From: Desulfobacteraceae bacterium UBA2174
Lineage (GTDB): Bacteria > Desulfobacterota > Desulfobacteria > Desulfobacterales > UBA2174
Length of the DNA: 64,000 bases
Assembly: GCA_002327445.1 (NCBI GenBank)
Contig: DCWA01000019.1
Span: 1-64,000 of the forward strand
Direction: 5' to 3'
Part shown: positions 8,253 through 15,990 of the stretch, piece after piece
Position numbering within the stretch: the stretch's first letter is position 1
How the letters are laid out: each line of letters begins with the position of its first letter
Position numbers and translations under genes: made by a program
The notes under the pieces: generated by a model
The model's input: only the letters and a program-made list of their open reading frames with translations
Database searches by the model: none
What the model was told of the DNA's origin: nothing

Positions 8253-8639
8253 ATGGAGGGAAACGAGAGCGCGCCTTTCTCAGAGGCATTCCCATTGAAC
8301 GACGAACTTCTGCAGCGGATCGCTTTTCTGGCCAAATGCCTGTCGGACGGCAACCGTCTGAAGATTCTGCTGCTGGTCAGCCGGGGCCGCAAATCGGTAT
8401 CGGCCATCGTGGAGGCGCTCGATCTCTCCCAGCCGCTGGTATCGCCTCATCTGAAGGAATTGAAGCGATCACTGCTGGTGGAAGTGGAACGCGAAGGCCC
8501 GTTTGTGTTTTACCATCTGGCGGATGACAGGATTTTAGATGTACTGAAAATTTTAGGGGATGTGTCAACCGATTGCCTGGAGAACCGCAAGGGCTTCTAT
8601 CCCCGCGAAGGAAAACCAAGCTTATGGATGAGCTGTTGA
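8253..8639 (+). CDS. ArsR-family transcriptional regulator
   Basis: A 128-residue winged-helix protein. The recognition region is RGRKSVSAIVEALDLSQPLVSPHLKELKRS, and the beta-wing VEREGPFVFYHLAD is typical of ArsR/SmtB proteins. It has no CVC metal-binding pair in the helix, unlike the two arsenic-type ArsR proteins further on, so a metal ligand is not indicated. Translation may start at ATG 8253 or at TTG 8295, which has AGAGG upstream. It may be cotranscribed with the J-domain gene that follows through a short overlapping reading frame. Confidence 0.85.
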   Translation: MEGNESAPFSEAFPLNDELLQRIAFLAKCLSDGNRLKILLLVSRGRKSVSAIVEALDLSQPLVSPHLKELKRSLLVEVEREGPFVFYHLADDRILDVLKILGDVSTDCLENRKGFYPREGKPSLWMSC

Positions 8640-8710
8640 GAATCGTTTCCCGCAGCGGGGCGGTTTTCATTTTTTCGAAACTCAAGAGGGAAGGGAAGTT
8701 AAACTTTTGA
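8624..8710 (+). CDS. Short overlapping ORF of 28 residues, possible coupling peptide
   Basis: ATG 8624 opens a 28-codon frame beginning MDELLRIVSRSGAVF that overlaps the end of the upstream regulator gene and ends in TGA at 8708-8710, overlapping the TTG start of the J-domain gene (TTGA). Such nesting could couple translation of the two flanking genes. There is no independent evidence that the peptide is made. Confidence 0.25.
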   Translation: MDELLRIVSRSGAVFIFSKLKREGKLNF

Positions 8711-9030
8711 AAGGCACAAAATACCAGGAAATCAGTGCCGCCCGGGAGATCTTGCAGTTGCCGCAAGTGGCGACGATGGCCGAGATCAAGGCCGGCTACC
8801 GGCGACTGCTGTCCCAATGGCATCCGGACAAGGGGGGAGCGGACCCGGAAAAGTGCGCCGAGATGACGCGCCGCATCATTTCCGCCTATGAGACGCTCCT
8901 GGATTATTGCCGGCACTACCGGTACGATTTTTCGGAAGAAGTTGTGAAAAGGCACCAATCCCCCGAAGAATGGTGGTTCGAGCGCTTCGGGGACGACCCG
9001 CTCTGGGGAAGCGGCGCCAAACACCATTGA
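8707..9030 (+). CDS. Small J-domain (DnaJ-like) protein
   Basis: A 107-residue protein made up almost entirely of a J domain: AREILQLPQVATMAEIKAGYRRLL forms helices I and II, and the HPD tripeptide in SQWHPDKGG is intact, followed by helix III. J domains stimulate Hsp70 ATPase activity, so it should act as a DnaK co-chaperone or recruit DnaK to a particular client. There is no glycine-rich region, zinc finger or client-binding domain. The TTG start is needed because the first later ATG would remove part of the J domain; GGGAAG precedes it. Confidence 0.85.
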   Translation: MKGTKYQEISAAREILQLPQVATMAEIKAGYRRLLSQWHPDKGGADPEKCAEMTRRIISAYETLLDYCRHYRYDFSEEVVKRHQSPEEWWFERFGDDPLWGSGAKHH

Positions 9031-9102
9031 GCGCTGTTTCTGATCAACCCGGGCGGCACTTGACCGAATGTGGCCAAAAGAGCAAGGGCCAAAAGGTGGA
9101 AT

Positions 9103-9723
9103 ATGGCGAAGATCGAAGCCTTCGAGCGTTTCAGCGACGTGTATGATGCGTGGTTTGAAGAAAACGCCGACAAGTACGAAGCCGAACTTGCCTTGATCCG
9201 GAGGCTGTTGCCGGCCTCCGGCGCCGGGGGAATCGAAGTCGGGATCGGCTCGGGAAAGTTCGCCGTGCCCTTCGGCATTCGCACCGGCGTGGAACCCTCA
9301 CGGGAGATGGCCATCAAGGCACGGCTGCAGGGCATCCAGGTCATCGCCGGGGTCGCCGAACACCTTCCCCTGATAAAGGATTGTTTCGATTTCGTCCTGA
9401 TGGTGACCACCATCTGCTTTGTCGATGACTTGAGTGCAACCTTCGCGGAAGCCTGGCGGGTGCTGAAACCCGGCGGGTGGTTCGTGGTGGGATTCGTGGA
9501 CAAGGAAAGCGATCTGGGGCGGCACTACGAAGCCCACCGGGACCAAAGCCGGTTCTACCGGGAGGCCACCTTCTTTTCCATTTGGGAGGTGATGGCTCAC
9601 CTGGAGGCGGCGGGTTTCCGCATCGACCGTATCGAGCAGACGCTGATACCGGGGGATAAGGGGGGGCGGATCCTGGACGGATTCGGCCAGGGGGCCTTTG
9701 TCGGCCTGAGAGGGGTGAAGTGA
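9103..9723 (+). CDS. Class I SAM-dependent methyltransferase
   Basis: A 206-residue Rossmann-fold methyltransferase. Motif I is GIEVGIGSGKFAVPFG near residue 40, the acidic end of strand 2 lies in GVEPSREM, and motif III/post-III is FDFVLMVTTICFVDD followed by EAWRVLKPGGWFVVGFVDKE, as in UbiE/Methyltransf_11 proteins. ATG 9103 is chosen over GTG 9070 because AAGGTGG lies at ribosome-site distance and the family begins near FERFSDVYDAWF. The substrate cannot be predicted. It precedes the duplicated dsrE/mntA segment. Confidence 0.85.
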   Translation: MAKIEAFERFSDVYDAWFEENADKYEAELALIRRLLPASGAGGIEVGIGSGKFAVPFGIRTGVEPSREMAIKARLQGIQVIAGVAEHLPLIKDCFDFVLMVTTICFVDDLSATFAEAWRVLKPGGWFVVGFVDKESDLGRHYEAHRDQSRFYREATFFSIWEVMAHLEAAGFRIDRIEQTLIPGDKGGRILDGFGQGAFVGLRGVK

Positions 9724-9729
9724 TTTTAA

Positions 9730-9783
9730 ATGGATGACTTGTATGAACTTGCCGCGGAGGCGGACAAGGTGTTAACTTTTTAA
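9730..9783 (+). pseudogene. 3' tail of a DsrE-like gene (duplicate)
   Basis: Seventeen codons read MDDLYELAAEADKVLTF and stop. This matches the last residues of the DsrE-like gene at 10797-11119 (YDLYELAAEADKVLTF) and directly precedes mntA, just as the full copy precedes a truncated mntA. It is the left edge of a duplicated segment rather than a gene. Confidence 0.75.
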
Positions 9784-10008
9784 AATGCCGCGACGCCCGG
9801 TCCACTTGGTGCGGAGGCGGTTGAGCTGGATTGACGGCGGATGTTTATGCAGCGGGCCAAAAGATCGGAAAATCGGCAATGAAAGAAAATGAGGCCATCG
9901 TCCGCACGGTGCTGCACCATTATCCCGCGGTCCAGGGAATTTATCTTTTCGGATCCCGGGCCTCAGGAGACGATCGGCCGGACAGCGATATGGACTTGGC
10001 CTTGCTGT
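9733..10008 (+). repeat. Direct repeat, copy 1 (dsrE tail plus mntA 5' part)
   Basis: About 276 bp highly similar to 11066-11346, from the DsrE C-terminal codons through the intergenic region to the MntA catalytic motif. Spacing between copies is about 1.335 kb. Alignment by eye shows scattered substitutions and small indels in the intergenic part, so the duplication is not recent. Confidence 0.8.
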
Positions 10009-10289
10009 TCGGCCATGAACAATCCAAGCATCCCGGGTTGTTGGCGTTAAGCGAGTGTCGTTTCCACCTGGAAGAGGCGCTGGGTAAATCCGTCGATCTG
10101 GTCAATGCCAGGATGGTTTCAACCGTGTTGCAGAAAGAAATCATCTCGGGCGATTTGATCTTTTGTGCCAATCGATTCGCCGTCGATGAGTTCGAGATGA
10201 TCGTCCTTTCACAGTACCAACGACTCAATCGAGAGCGGGCTGATATACTCGAATCGTTTCGAAAAACCAAGAGGGCCTACGCCGTATGA
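9879..10289 (+). CDS. mntA: MntA-type nucleotidyltransferase antitoxin
   Basis: A minimal nucleotidyltransferase of 136 residues from ATG 9879. The signature GS-x10-D-x-D is intact: G25, S26, D37 and D39 in LFGSRASGDDRPDSDMDLAL. In characterised MntA/HepT systems the enzyme transfers AMP groups to a Tyr of HepT and so inactivates it. It overlaps hepT by 4 bp. The frame stays open upstream to TTG 9831, but those 16 residues are not typical of the family; neither start has a strong ribosome site. A truncated second copy lies at 11215-11418. Confidence 0.88.
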   Translation: MKENEAIVRTVLHHYPAVQGIYLFGSRASGDDRPDSDMDLALLFGHEQSKHPGLLALSECRFHLEEALGKSVDLVNARMVSTVLQKEIISGDLIFCANRFAVDEFEMIVLSQYQRLNRERADILESFRKTKRAYAV

Positions 10290-10708
10290 ACGACGTTGCG
10301 ATCAACAAGATCCAGAGCATCCAGCGCTGCGTCCAACGGGCACGAGAGGAATTTCGAAGCGATCCGGAAGGCTTCGGCACCAATTACACGTTGCAGGACG
10401 CCGCCATCCTCAACGTGTTGCGGGCTTGTGAGCAGGCCATAGACTTGGCCAATCACGTCATCCGGCTCGGCAAGATGGGGATTCCCAATACCAGCGCGGA
10501 AAGCTTCGACCTGTTGCGCAACAAATCCGTCATCGATGCCGATCTGGCCGTAAGGCTCAAGAAAATGATTGGCTTTCGCAACACGATCATTCATGAATAT
10601 CAACGGATGAACTTGGATATCGTCAAGACGGTGATTGTTTCCGGACTCGATGATCTGATCACCTTCGCAGACCGGGTCATGGCCTTTCTAGATTCCTCGG
10701 TCGCCTGA
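10286..10708 (+). CDS. hepT: HepT-type HEPN toxin
   Basis: A 140-residue all-helical HEPN-domain protein with the RX4HXY ribonuclease motif intact (R98, H103, Y105 in FRNTIIHEY). HepT is an RNA-cutting toxin; Y105 is the residue expected to be AMPylated by MntA in known pairs. It follows mntA with a 4-bp overlap, so the pair should be translated together. Length is normal and the motif argues that the toxin is functional. Confidence 0.9.
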   Translation: MNDVAINKIQSIQRCVQRAREEFRSDPEGFGTNYTLQDAAILNVLRACEQAIDLANHVIRLGKMGIPNTSAESFDLLRNKSVIDADLAVRLKKMIGFRNTIIHEYQRMNLDIVKTVIVSGLDDLITFADRVMAFLDSSVA

Positions 10709-10796
10709 TGCGCACCATCGGTCGCCGTAACCCCCCGACGGCGAGCAACTCTTCCCCTCGCACAGGGGGGCTTCCCCATTCCCTTGGCCAATACGG

Positions 10797-11119
10797 ATGG
10801 CGAATCGATGTGAAAAATTGTTCATCATTACCAGCGACGACGGCGAGACCATTTACAATGGCATGCGGCTGGCCAACGTGGGGGTCAAGAAGGTCGATGA
10901 GGTCGGCGTGTTCATGCTCGGCAATGGGGTGTGCTTCGCGCAGGCCGGCAGCGAGGCTTACGATGTCATGGGCCAGATCAACGGTTCGGCGGCGATTTTT
11001 TCGTCTGAGGGGTCTGCATGAAATCCCACGGTCTGGTGGGATCCGGCACCTGCCCCATCGGTTGGATGTACGATTTGTACGAACTTGCCGCGGAGGCGGA
11101 CAAGGTGTTAACTTTTTAA
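10797..11119 (+). pseudogene. DsrE-like selenoprotein gene with an apparent frameshift
   Basis: From ATG 10797 the frame encodes a DsrE-fold N-terminus (KLFIITSDDGETIYNGMRLA, then VGVFMLGNGV) and runs out of phase after GQING near 10985, stopping at 11021. One frame over, GGDFFV is followed by TGA (11006-11008), then GVCMKSHG, a CPIG motif and YDLYELAAEADKVLTF to TAA 11117. Adding one base in GGTTCGGC would join both parts into 107 residues with Sec71-Gly-Val-Cys74, where Cys homologues of this DsrE group carry CxxC. A SECIS hairpin follows the TGA. DsrE-like selenoproteins are known from deltaproteobacteria. The shift could be a real mutation or a sequence error. Confidence 0.75.
11006..11042 (+). 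promoter_or_regulatory. Sec UGA codon and bacterial SECIS element
   Basis: TGA at 11006-11008 is followed by a perfect 7-bp stem, ATCCCAC (11023-11029) with GTGGGAT (11036-11042). The six-base loop is GGTCTG. The loop starts 22 bases after the UGA, inside the 16-37 range for bacterial SECIS, has G at its first two positions and contains GGUCU, the SelB-binding loop sequence of E. coli fdhF. Confidence 0.8.
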
Positions 11120-11346
11120 ATACCCGGACGCCCGGCGCTACTTGGCGCGGAGGCGCTTGAGCCGCGTTGACGGCGGAGGTTCATGCAGCGGGCCAGAAGA
11201 TCGGAAAATCGGCAATGAAAGACAATGAGGCCATCGTCCCCACGGTGTTGCGCCATTGTCCCGCGGTTCAGGGAATTTACCTTTTCGGGTCCCGGGCCTC
11301 AGGAGACAATCGGCCGGACAGCGATACGGACTTGGCCTTGCTGTTC
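11066..11346 (+). repeat. Direct repeat, copy 2
   Basis: Second copy of the segment at 9733-10008. Similarity ends abruptly after the codons for the MntA motif DLALLF, where the sequence continues with unrelated DNA. The two copies bracket hepT and the DsrE-like gene. Confidence 0.8.
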
Positions 11347-11418
11347 CCCGGTTCAATGCCGGCCTTATGCCATATTGGGCATTTGACATGGTCCTCAAAA
11401 AATTCTAAAAACCACTGA
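11215..11418 (+). pseudogene. Truncated mntA copy
   Basis: From ATG 11215 the frame reads MKDNEAIVPTVL and keeps GSRASGDNRPDSDTD, then departs from MntA after DLALLF and ends after 24 unrelated residues. The C-terminal two-thirds and a hepT partner are missing, so it is a broken duplicate of the intact mntA 1.3 kb upstream. It cannot supply a complete antitoxin. Confidence 0.85.
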
Positions 11419-11455
11419 TCTTGTGCGACCACTCAAGAACTGCGGCGGATTTCCG

Positions 11456-12373
11456 ATGGACTTGAATTTGTTTTCAATCAAAGTATTTCTCAAGGTGGCC
11501 GAGACGATGAGTTTCACTCAGGCCGCCAATGAGTTGGTGCTTTCCCAGCCCGCTGTCAGTCTTCAGGTCCAGAAGATCGAGCAGATTTTTCACACCCCGC
11601 TTTTTATCCGAAAAAAAACCGGTCGAATCGCCCTGACGGAAGCCGGAAAGTGCTTCCTGGGGCATGCCGAAGAGCTGTTGCGGCTTCAGCGAACGGTTTT
11701 CAAAGACATGGAAAGGTATTCCCCGGCGCTGCGAAGAGAGGTGCGTATCGGCGCTTGTTGTATCGCCGGGGAACAACTTCTGCCGCTGGGCTTAAGGGCT
11801 TTTCGAGAAGCTCATCCGTCCTCCGAGCTGATGCTGACCATCACAAAATGTGAGGAAGTGATCAAGGGGCTCTTGGCCGGCGACCTTGATGTCGGAGTGA
11901 TCGGTCTTGAGCCAAAAAGTCGATTTCTGCATAAAAAGCAACTGATACGCGTTGCCCTGGTTTGGTTTGAAAGTGGAAAGACCCAGCCCCCCACCGGCAC
12001 CACCGATCTGAAAGGACTGCAAAACAACCGCATCATTCTGCGTGAAAAAGGTTCTGGCGCCCGGGCGGAATTCGAAAGCTTTCTTGCCCGAAACAAGATG
12101 GATTTGCAGCAGTTTTCATTGGTTAGCGAGTCCGAAAGCAACGAGGCGATCAAGAATCTGGTCGAGGATGGATACGGGGTCTCGCTGCTTCCGGAATTCA
12201 TGGTCCGCAAAGACATCGATCTCGGGACGTTGGCCGAAATCCATCTCAAAGAGGGCAATCCGATTCAGACCTTCTATTTGACGTACCGCAAACAGGATCC
12301 GCCCTCAGCCATGGTCAAGGAATTGATCACTTTTTTGTCGCGGTATCCCATCGGCAAATCCGTTGCAGCCTGA
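11456..12373 (+). CDS. LysR-family transcriptional regulator
   Basis: A 305-residue LysR regulator. The N-terminal winged helix reads LFSIKVFLKVAETMSFTQAA and continues LVLSQPAVSLQVQKIEQ, and a two-lobed effector domain follows (VRIGACCIAGEQLLP, then a second lobe with GYGVSLLPEFMV). The subgroup resembles regulators such as CysL/CbbR-type proteins, but the effector cannot be inferred. ATG 11456 is preferred because the family begins with MDLNLFSIKVF. It points toward the split-Soret cytochrome gene 318 bp downstream, which is a possible target. Confidence 0.92.
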   Translation: MDLNLFSIKVFLKVAETMSFTQAANELVLSQPAVSLQVQKIEQIFHTPLFIRKKTGRIALTEAGKCFLGHAEELLRLQRTVFKDMERYSPALRREVRIGACCIAGEQLLPLGLRAFREAHPSSELMLTITKCEEVIKGLLAGDLDVGVIGLEPKSRFLHKKQLIRVALVWFESGKTQPPTGTTDLKGLQNNRIILREKGSGARAEFESFLARNKMDLQQFSLVSESESNEAIKNLVEDGYGVSLLPEFMVRKDIDLGTLAEIHLKEGNPIQTFYLTYRKQDPPSAMVKELITFLSRYPIGKSVAA

Positions 12374-12691
12374 ATCGGCAGGATTGATCGCCACCTCCAT
12401 TTCCACCGCCGTTCATCACTTCTCCTTATAGGCTTATCCAGTTTTTGAATGGCCTGATGAGGCCATGAATATTACTCATTTGACCGGCGACGGTTGCTGA
12501 CCTAATGAACTCCGGGGACTCTCAGGAAAATTGCTGTTTTGAGCGTAGCCTCAGCTCTCGGGGTTTCCCCGTGGCCCTTCGGGAACGACGACGGTTGTGT
12601 CTTCGACGCCGCCTGGATTTCTTTGAAGTCATTGGTCCGGCCTGAAGAGGAGCCGGTTTCGTCAATCCAGCAGCAACAGAATGGAGGGGGT
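12374..12691 (+). other. Leader region of the cytochrome gene
   Basis: No gene is convincing here: the frame of the cytochrome stays open upstream to 12539, but Tat signal and ribosome site place its start at 12692. AT-rich sequence at 12465-12485 is a plausible promoter area for the downstream gene. Nothing else is recognised. Confidence 0.35.
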
Positions 12692-13516
12692 ATGAGCCAC
12701 ATCGCAACGAGACGGGATTTTATTCGGCGCACACTTAAAATCGGGGCGGTCGCCACAGCCGGGGTGGCCGGAGCGGCGGGGGTTGCGTCATTGCGTCCGC
12801 AACCCCTGTTTGCTGAAACCCCGAAGACCTTCGAATGGCCGTGGCCCTACACGAAGCTTGACCCGGAAATGGGGCGTAAACTGGGTCACGACAGCTATTG
12901 GAGCGGCAAGGGCTGCTCCTATGCCGGCTTTCACGGTATTGCCGGTCTGTTGCGCGAGGCCGTAGGGGAGCCCTACACGTCCCTGCCGTCCGAAATCATG
13001 ATTTATGGGCACGGCGGCGGCGTCGGTTGGGGGGTGCTGTGCGGAGCCATAAACGGACCGGCGGCGCTGATTTCGTTGGTTTGTGAGAAAAAGGTCACCG
13101 ACGTGCTGGTTTCAGAACTGTTCGGATGGTACACCCAGACGCCGTTGCCGACGGACCTTGCCAATCAGTACGGGGTTGAGAAAAAATACGGGGTGAACAA
13201 ATTCGACCAAGCCATTCCGGCCTGCGCAAGCGGCTCACCGCTGTGCCATGTCTCCTCCTCCACCTGGTGCAATGAAAACGGAGAAGAGATTACCTGCTTG
13301 CAGCGAATGGAGCGCTGTGCCCGCCTGACCGGGGATTCGGTGGCACATGCCATCCAACTGCTGAACGCTCATTTTGACGGGACCTTCAAAAGCACGTTCG
13401 TCATGCCTGAATCCACCGCAACCTGCAATTCCTGCCATGGCGCCAACGGTGAAAAGGTCGACGCACTGACAAAAATGAATTGTCTGCAGTGCCACGAGGA
13501 TCACAACAAGAGTTGA
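12692..13516 (+). CDS. Tat-exported split-Soret cytochrome c-like protein
   Basis: A 274-residue periplasmic redox protein. The N-terminus carries a twin-arginine signal (TRRDFIRR at residues 6-13, hydrophobic stretch, LFAETP cleavage area). The body has cysteine motifs of the C_GCAxxG_C_C family, starting at GKGCSYAGFHGIAG. Two c-type haem sites lie at the C-terminus, C245NSCH249 and C264LQCH268. This combination matches split-Soret cytochrome c of Desulfovibrio, a dihaem protein that dimerises and also carries an Fe-S cluster. A GGAGGGGG ribosome site lies just before ATG 12692 and a strong terminator follows. The electron partners are unknown. Confidence 0.82.
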   Translation: MSHIATRRDFIRRTLKIGAVATAGVAGAAGVASLRPQPLFAETPKTFEWPWPYTKLDPEMGRKLGHDSYWSGKGCSYAGFHGIAGLLREAVGEPYTSLPSEIMIYGHGGGVGWGVLCGAINGPAALISLVCEKKVTDVLVSELFGWYTQTPLPTDLANQYGVEKKYGVNKFDQAIPACASGSPLCHVSSSTWCNENGEEITCLQRMERCARLTGDSVAHAIQLLNAHFDGTFKSTFVMPESTATCNSCHGANGEKVDALTKMNCLQCHEDHNKS

Positions 13517-13542
13517 TCGGTCAAGCACGAGACGATGCGGCG

Positions 13543-13582
13543 GGAGCCCCTGCCCGGAAAAGGCAGGGGCTCCGTTTTTTTC
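13543..13582 (+). terminator. Rho-independent terminator
   Basis: GGAGCCCCTGCC (13543-13554) pairs perfectly with GGCAGGGGCTCC (13562-13573) across a 7-base loop, followed by GTTTTTTT. It ends the cytochrome transcript and separates it from the convergent permease gene. Confidence 0.93.
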
Positions 13583-13607
13583 ATCTTGAATGGTGATGAC
13601 CTTTTTT

Positions 13608-14438
13608 TCAGAGGGGAAGATTCAACCAGACGAACACCCCGGTCATTTTTAACCCCATGTAGAACATCACGAGAATGAAAAGGTACTTGAGCTGTTTGGC
13701 GGGCAGCAGGTGGGCCGTGTTGGCGCCCACCACGGCCCAGGGGATGCTCACCCCGGCCAGGATGGCCCACTGGTACCAGTTGAGATACCCGGTGGAGTAG
13801 GGGGGCAGGCCGGCGACGCCCATTCCGTTGACGGCATAGGAGATGGCGCCGCCGAGGGCGGTGAAGATCATCAGGGCGGTGGATGTGCCCACGGCCTGGT
13901 GCATCTTGAACTTCAGGAAGTACACCATGATCGGGATCATGAGCACGCCGCCGCCGATACCGATGATGCCGGAGACGATGCCCAGTGGAAAACCCCACAG
14001 GATGAAAGCGGTGAGGCTGTAGCAAGGTTGATCCGTGATTTTGGGCGGCTTGGCGGTGAGCATGCGGACGGCGCCGAGAATCACAGCGGCCCCGAAGGCA
14101 GTGGTCAAAACCTTGCCAGGCAGATGCGAAGCGATGAACGCACCGGCAAATGCGCCCAGGGCACCGGCGATGCCGAAGGTGATCCCCGCTTTCCAGAGAA
14201 CGGCCTTTTTCTTGTGATGGGCCATGGCCCCGCTGAAGGCGGTGGGCAGCACCACGAGCAGATTGGTGCCGAAGGCAACGCGGATGGCGATGGTGGGGTC
14301 CACACCGATGGCCTTGAGCGCCCAGAACTGCACCGGCACCATGATGAAACAGCCGCCCACGCCCAGGAGCCCCGAGGCGAATCCCACCGCAATGCCGGTA
14401 GCCAACAACGCCACTACCTGTGCAGCTTGCATTTCCAT
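13608..14438 (-). CDS. TSUP (TauE/SafE) family permease
   Basis: A 276-residue membrane protein with the duplicated TSUP signature: GFASGLLGVGGCFIMVPVQF in the first half and GIVSGIIGIGGGVLMIPIMV in the second, about eight membrane segments in all. The family exports or imports sulfite, sulfonates and other small anions. It points the same way as the arsenic genes but lies 246 bp beyond arsC, so cotranscription is uncertain. It is distinct from the TunR-linked permease at 5517-6503, lacking that protein's long central loop. Confidence 0.9.
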   Translation of the reverse strand: MEMQAAQVVALLATGIAVGFASGLLGVGGCFIMVPVQFWALKAIGVDPTIAIRVAFGTNLLVVLPTAFSGAMAHHKKKAVLWKAGITFGIAGALGAFAGAFIASHLPGKVLTTAFGAAVILGAVRMLTAKPPKITDQPCYSLTAFILWGFPLGIVSGIIGIGGGVLMIPIMVYFLKFKMHQAVGTSTALMIFTALGGAISYAVNGMGVAGLPPYSTGYLNWYQWAILAGVSIPWAVVGANTAHLLPAKQLKYLFILVMFYMGLKMTGVFVWLNLPL

Positions 14439-14684
14439 TTTAGGCCGGCCTTTCTTTCATCCCATCGGCCGTGGAGTCAAACATGCCGGGCCGAACCACC
14501 GGCGCCCTGATCCGCGGCGGCCTGGATTTTTAATTTATTCTAAATTTCGTCGGCAGTCTTAGCAAGGTTGGAGGTATGAGTCAACTTGGCGGATAGGTGG
14601 ACAGAGTCAAAACCAGTGCCCGATCTGATCTTAACATTCTCCAGATCGGCAGGGATAAAATCAGAGCGGATGATCCTCAATCCA

Positions 14685-15116
<432 letters not shown>

Positions 15117-15166
15117 CTTCGGAGATCTTCCTTTCCTGTCGGGATCATCATAGCCGGCGTCACGCG

Positions 15167-15973
15167 CTATGAACGAACCGCCGGCTTGACGGCATGGATG
15201 TCGGCGGAAACCACGAAGTCGGCGACATTGGTTCCCGGCGCCCACTCTCGGATAAACGTCCTGCTTTCCTCCTTGGGCGTCACCCGGATGTCGACAAACC
15301 CGCAGCCCTGCAACATGGCCTCGACTTCCGCGATCAACGAAGCCCCGGCGATGCAACCGGCGTGAAGGGCCAGGTCCTGGCGCACGGCATCGGGCAACTG
15401 GGCGGTGGCCACCACATCGGAGACCGCCAGCCGGCCGCCGGGCTTGAGGGCCCGGTAGATCTCGGCAAAGACGCGGGGCTTGTCCGGCGAGAGATTGATA
15501 ACGCAATTGGAAATCACCACATCCGCCGTGTTGTCGGCCACGGGCAGGTTTTCGATTTCGCCCAGGCGAAACTCCACGTTGCCATGCCCTGTCTTGGCCG
15601 CGTTGGCCCGGGTGCGGGAAATCATTTCAGGGGTCATGTCCACCCCGATCACCCGGCCCGTTTCCCCCACCTGGCGTGCGGCCAGGAAACAGTCGAACCC
15701 GCCGCCGCTGCCCAGATCGAGCACCACTTCGCCGGGTTTCAAAGCCGCGATGGCCTGGGGGTTGCCGCAGCCGAGCCCCAGGTTGGCCCCCTCGGGCACG
15801 GCGCCGACCTCCTCGGGGCTGTAGCCGAGGGCCCGGGAGATGCTGGCGGCATCCACCGCCGGGGCGCCGCAGCAGCCCGGGGCGCAGCCGCAACCGGACT
15901 GGCGGGTGTCAACAATCTGGCTGTAGCGCTGGCGCACGACCTGGCGGATTTCGTCTTTTTTCAAGATTTCCAT
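15167..15973 (-). CDS. arsM: Arsenite S-adenosylmethionine methyltransferase
   Basis: A 268-residue enzyme that methylates As(III) to mono-, di- and trimethylated forms. SAM motif I is LDLGSGGGFDCF near residue 86. The three catalytic cysteines are present as C69, C157 (NCVINLSPDK) and C207, with the same 50-residue gap between the last two as in CmArsM. The N-terminus is unusually cysteine-rich (SGCGCAPGCCGAP). AAAGGAG precedes ATG 15973, which lies 17 bp after acr3. Product methylated arsenicals could be handled by the ArsP-type permease further up the island. Confidence 0.95.
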   Translation of the reverse strand: MEILKKDEIRQVVRQRYSQIVDTRQSGCGCAPGCCGAPAVDAASISRALGYSPEEVGAVPEGANLGLGCGNPQAIAALKPGEVVLDLGSGGGFDCFLAARQVGETGRVIGVDMTPEMISRTRANAAKTGHGNVEFRLGEIENLPVADNTADVVISNCVINLSPDKPRVFAEIYRALKPGGRLAVSDVVATAQLPDAVRQDLALHAGCIAGASLIAEVEAMLQGCGFVDIRVTPKEESRTFIREWAPGTNVADFVVSADIHAVKPAVRS

Positions 15974-15990
15974 CACATTCTCCTTTACTG

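Noticed and set aside
8637..8639. UGA of the ArsR-type gene at 8253 as a Sec codon
   Set aside because: Read-through gives a short low-complexity tail (ESFPAAGRFSFF) and no hairpin at the right distance; an ordinary stop is more likely.
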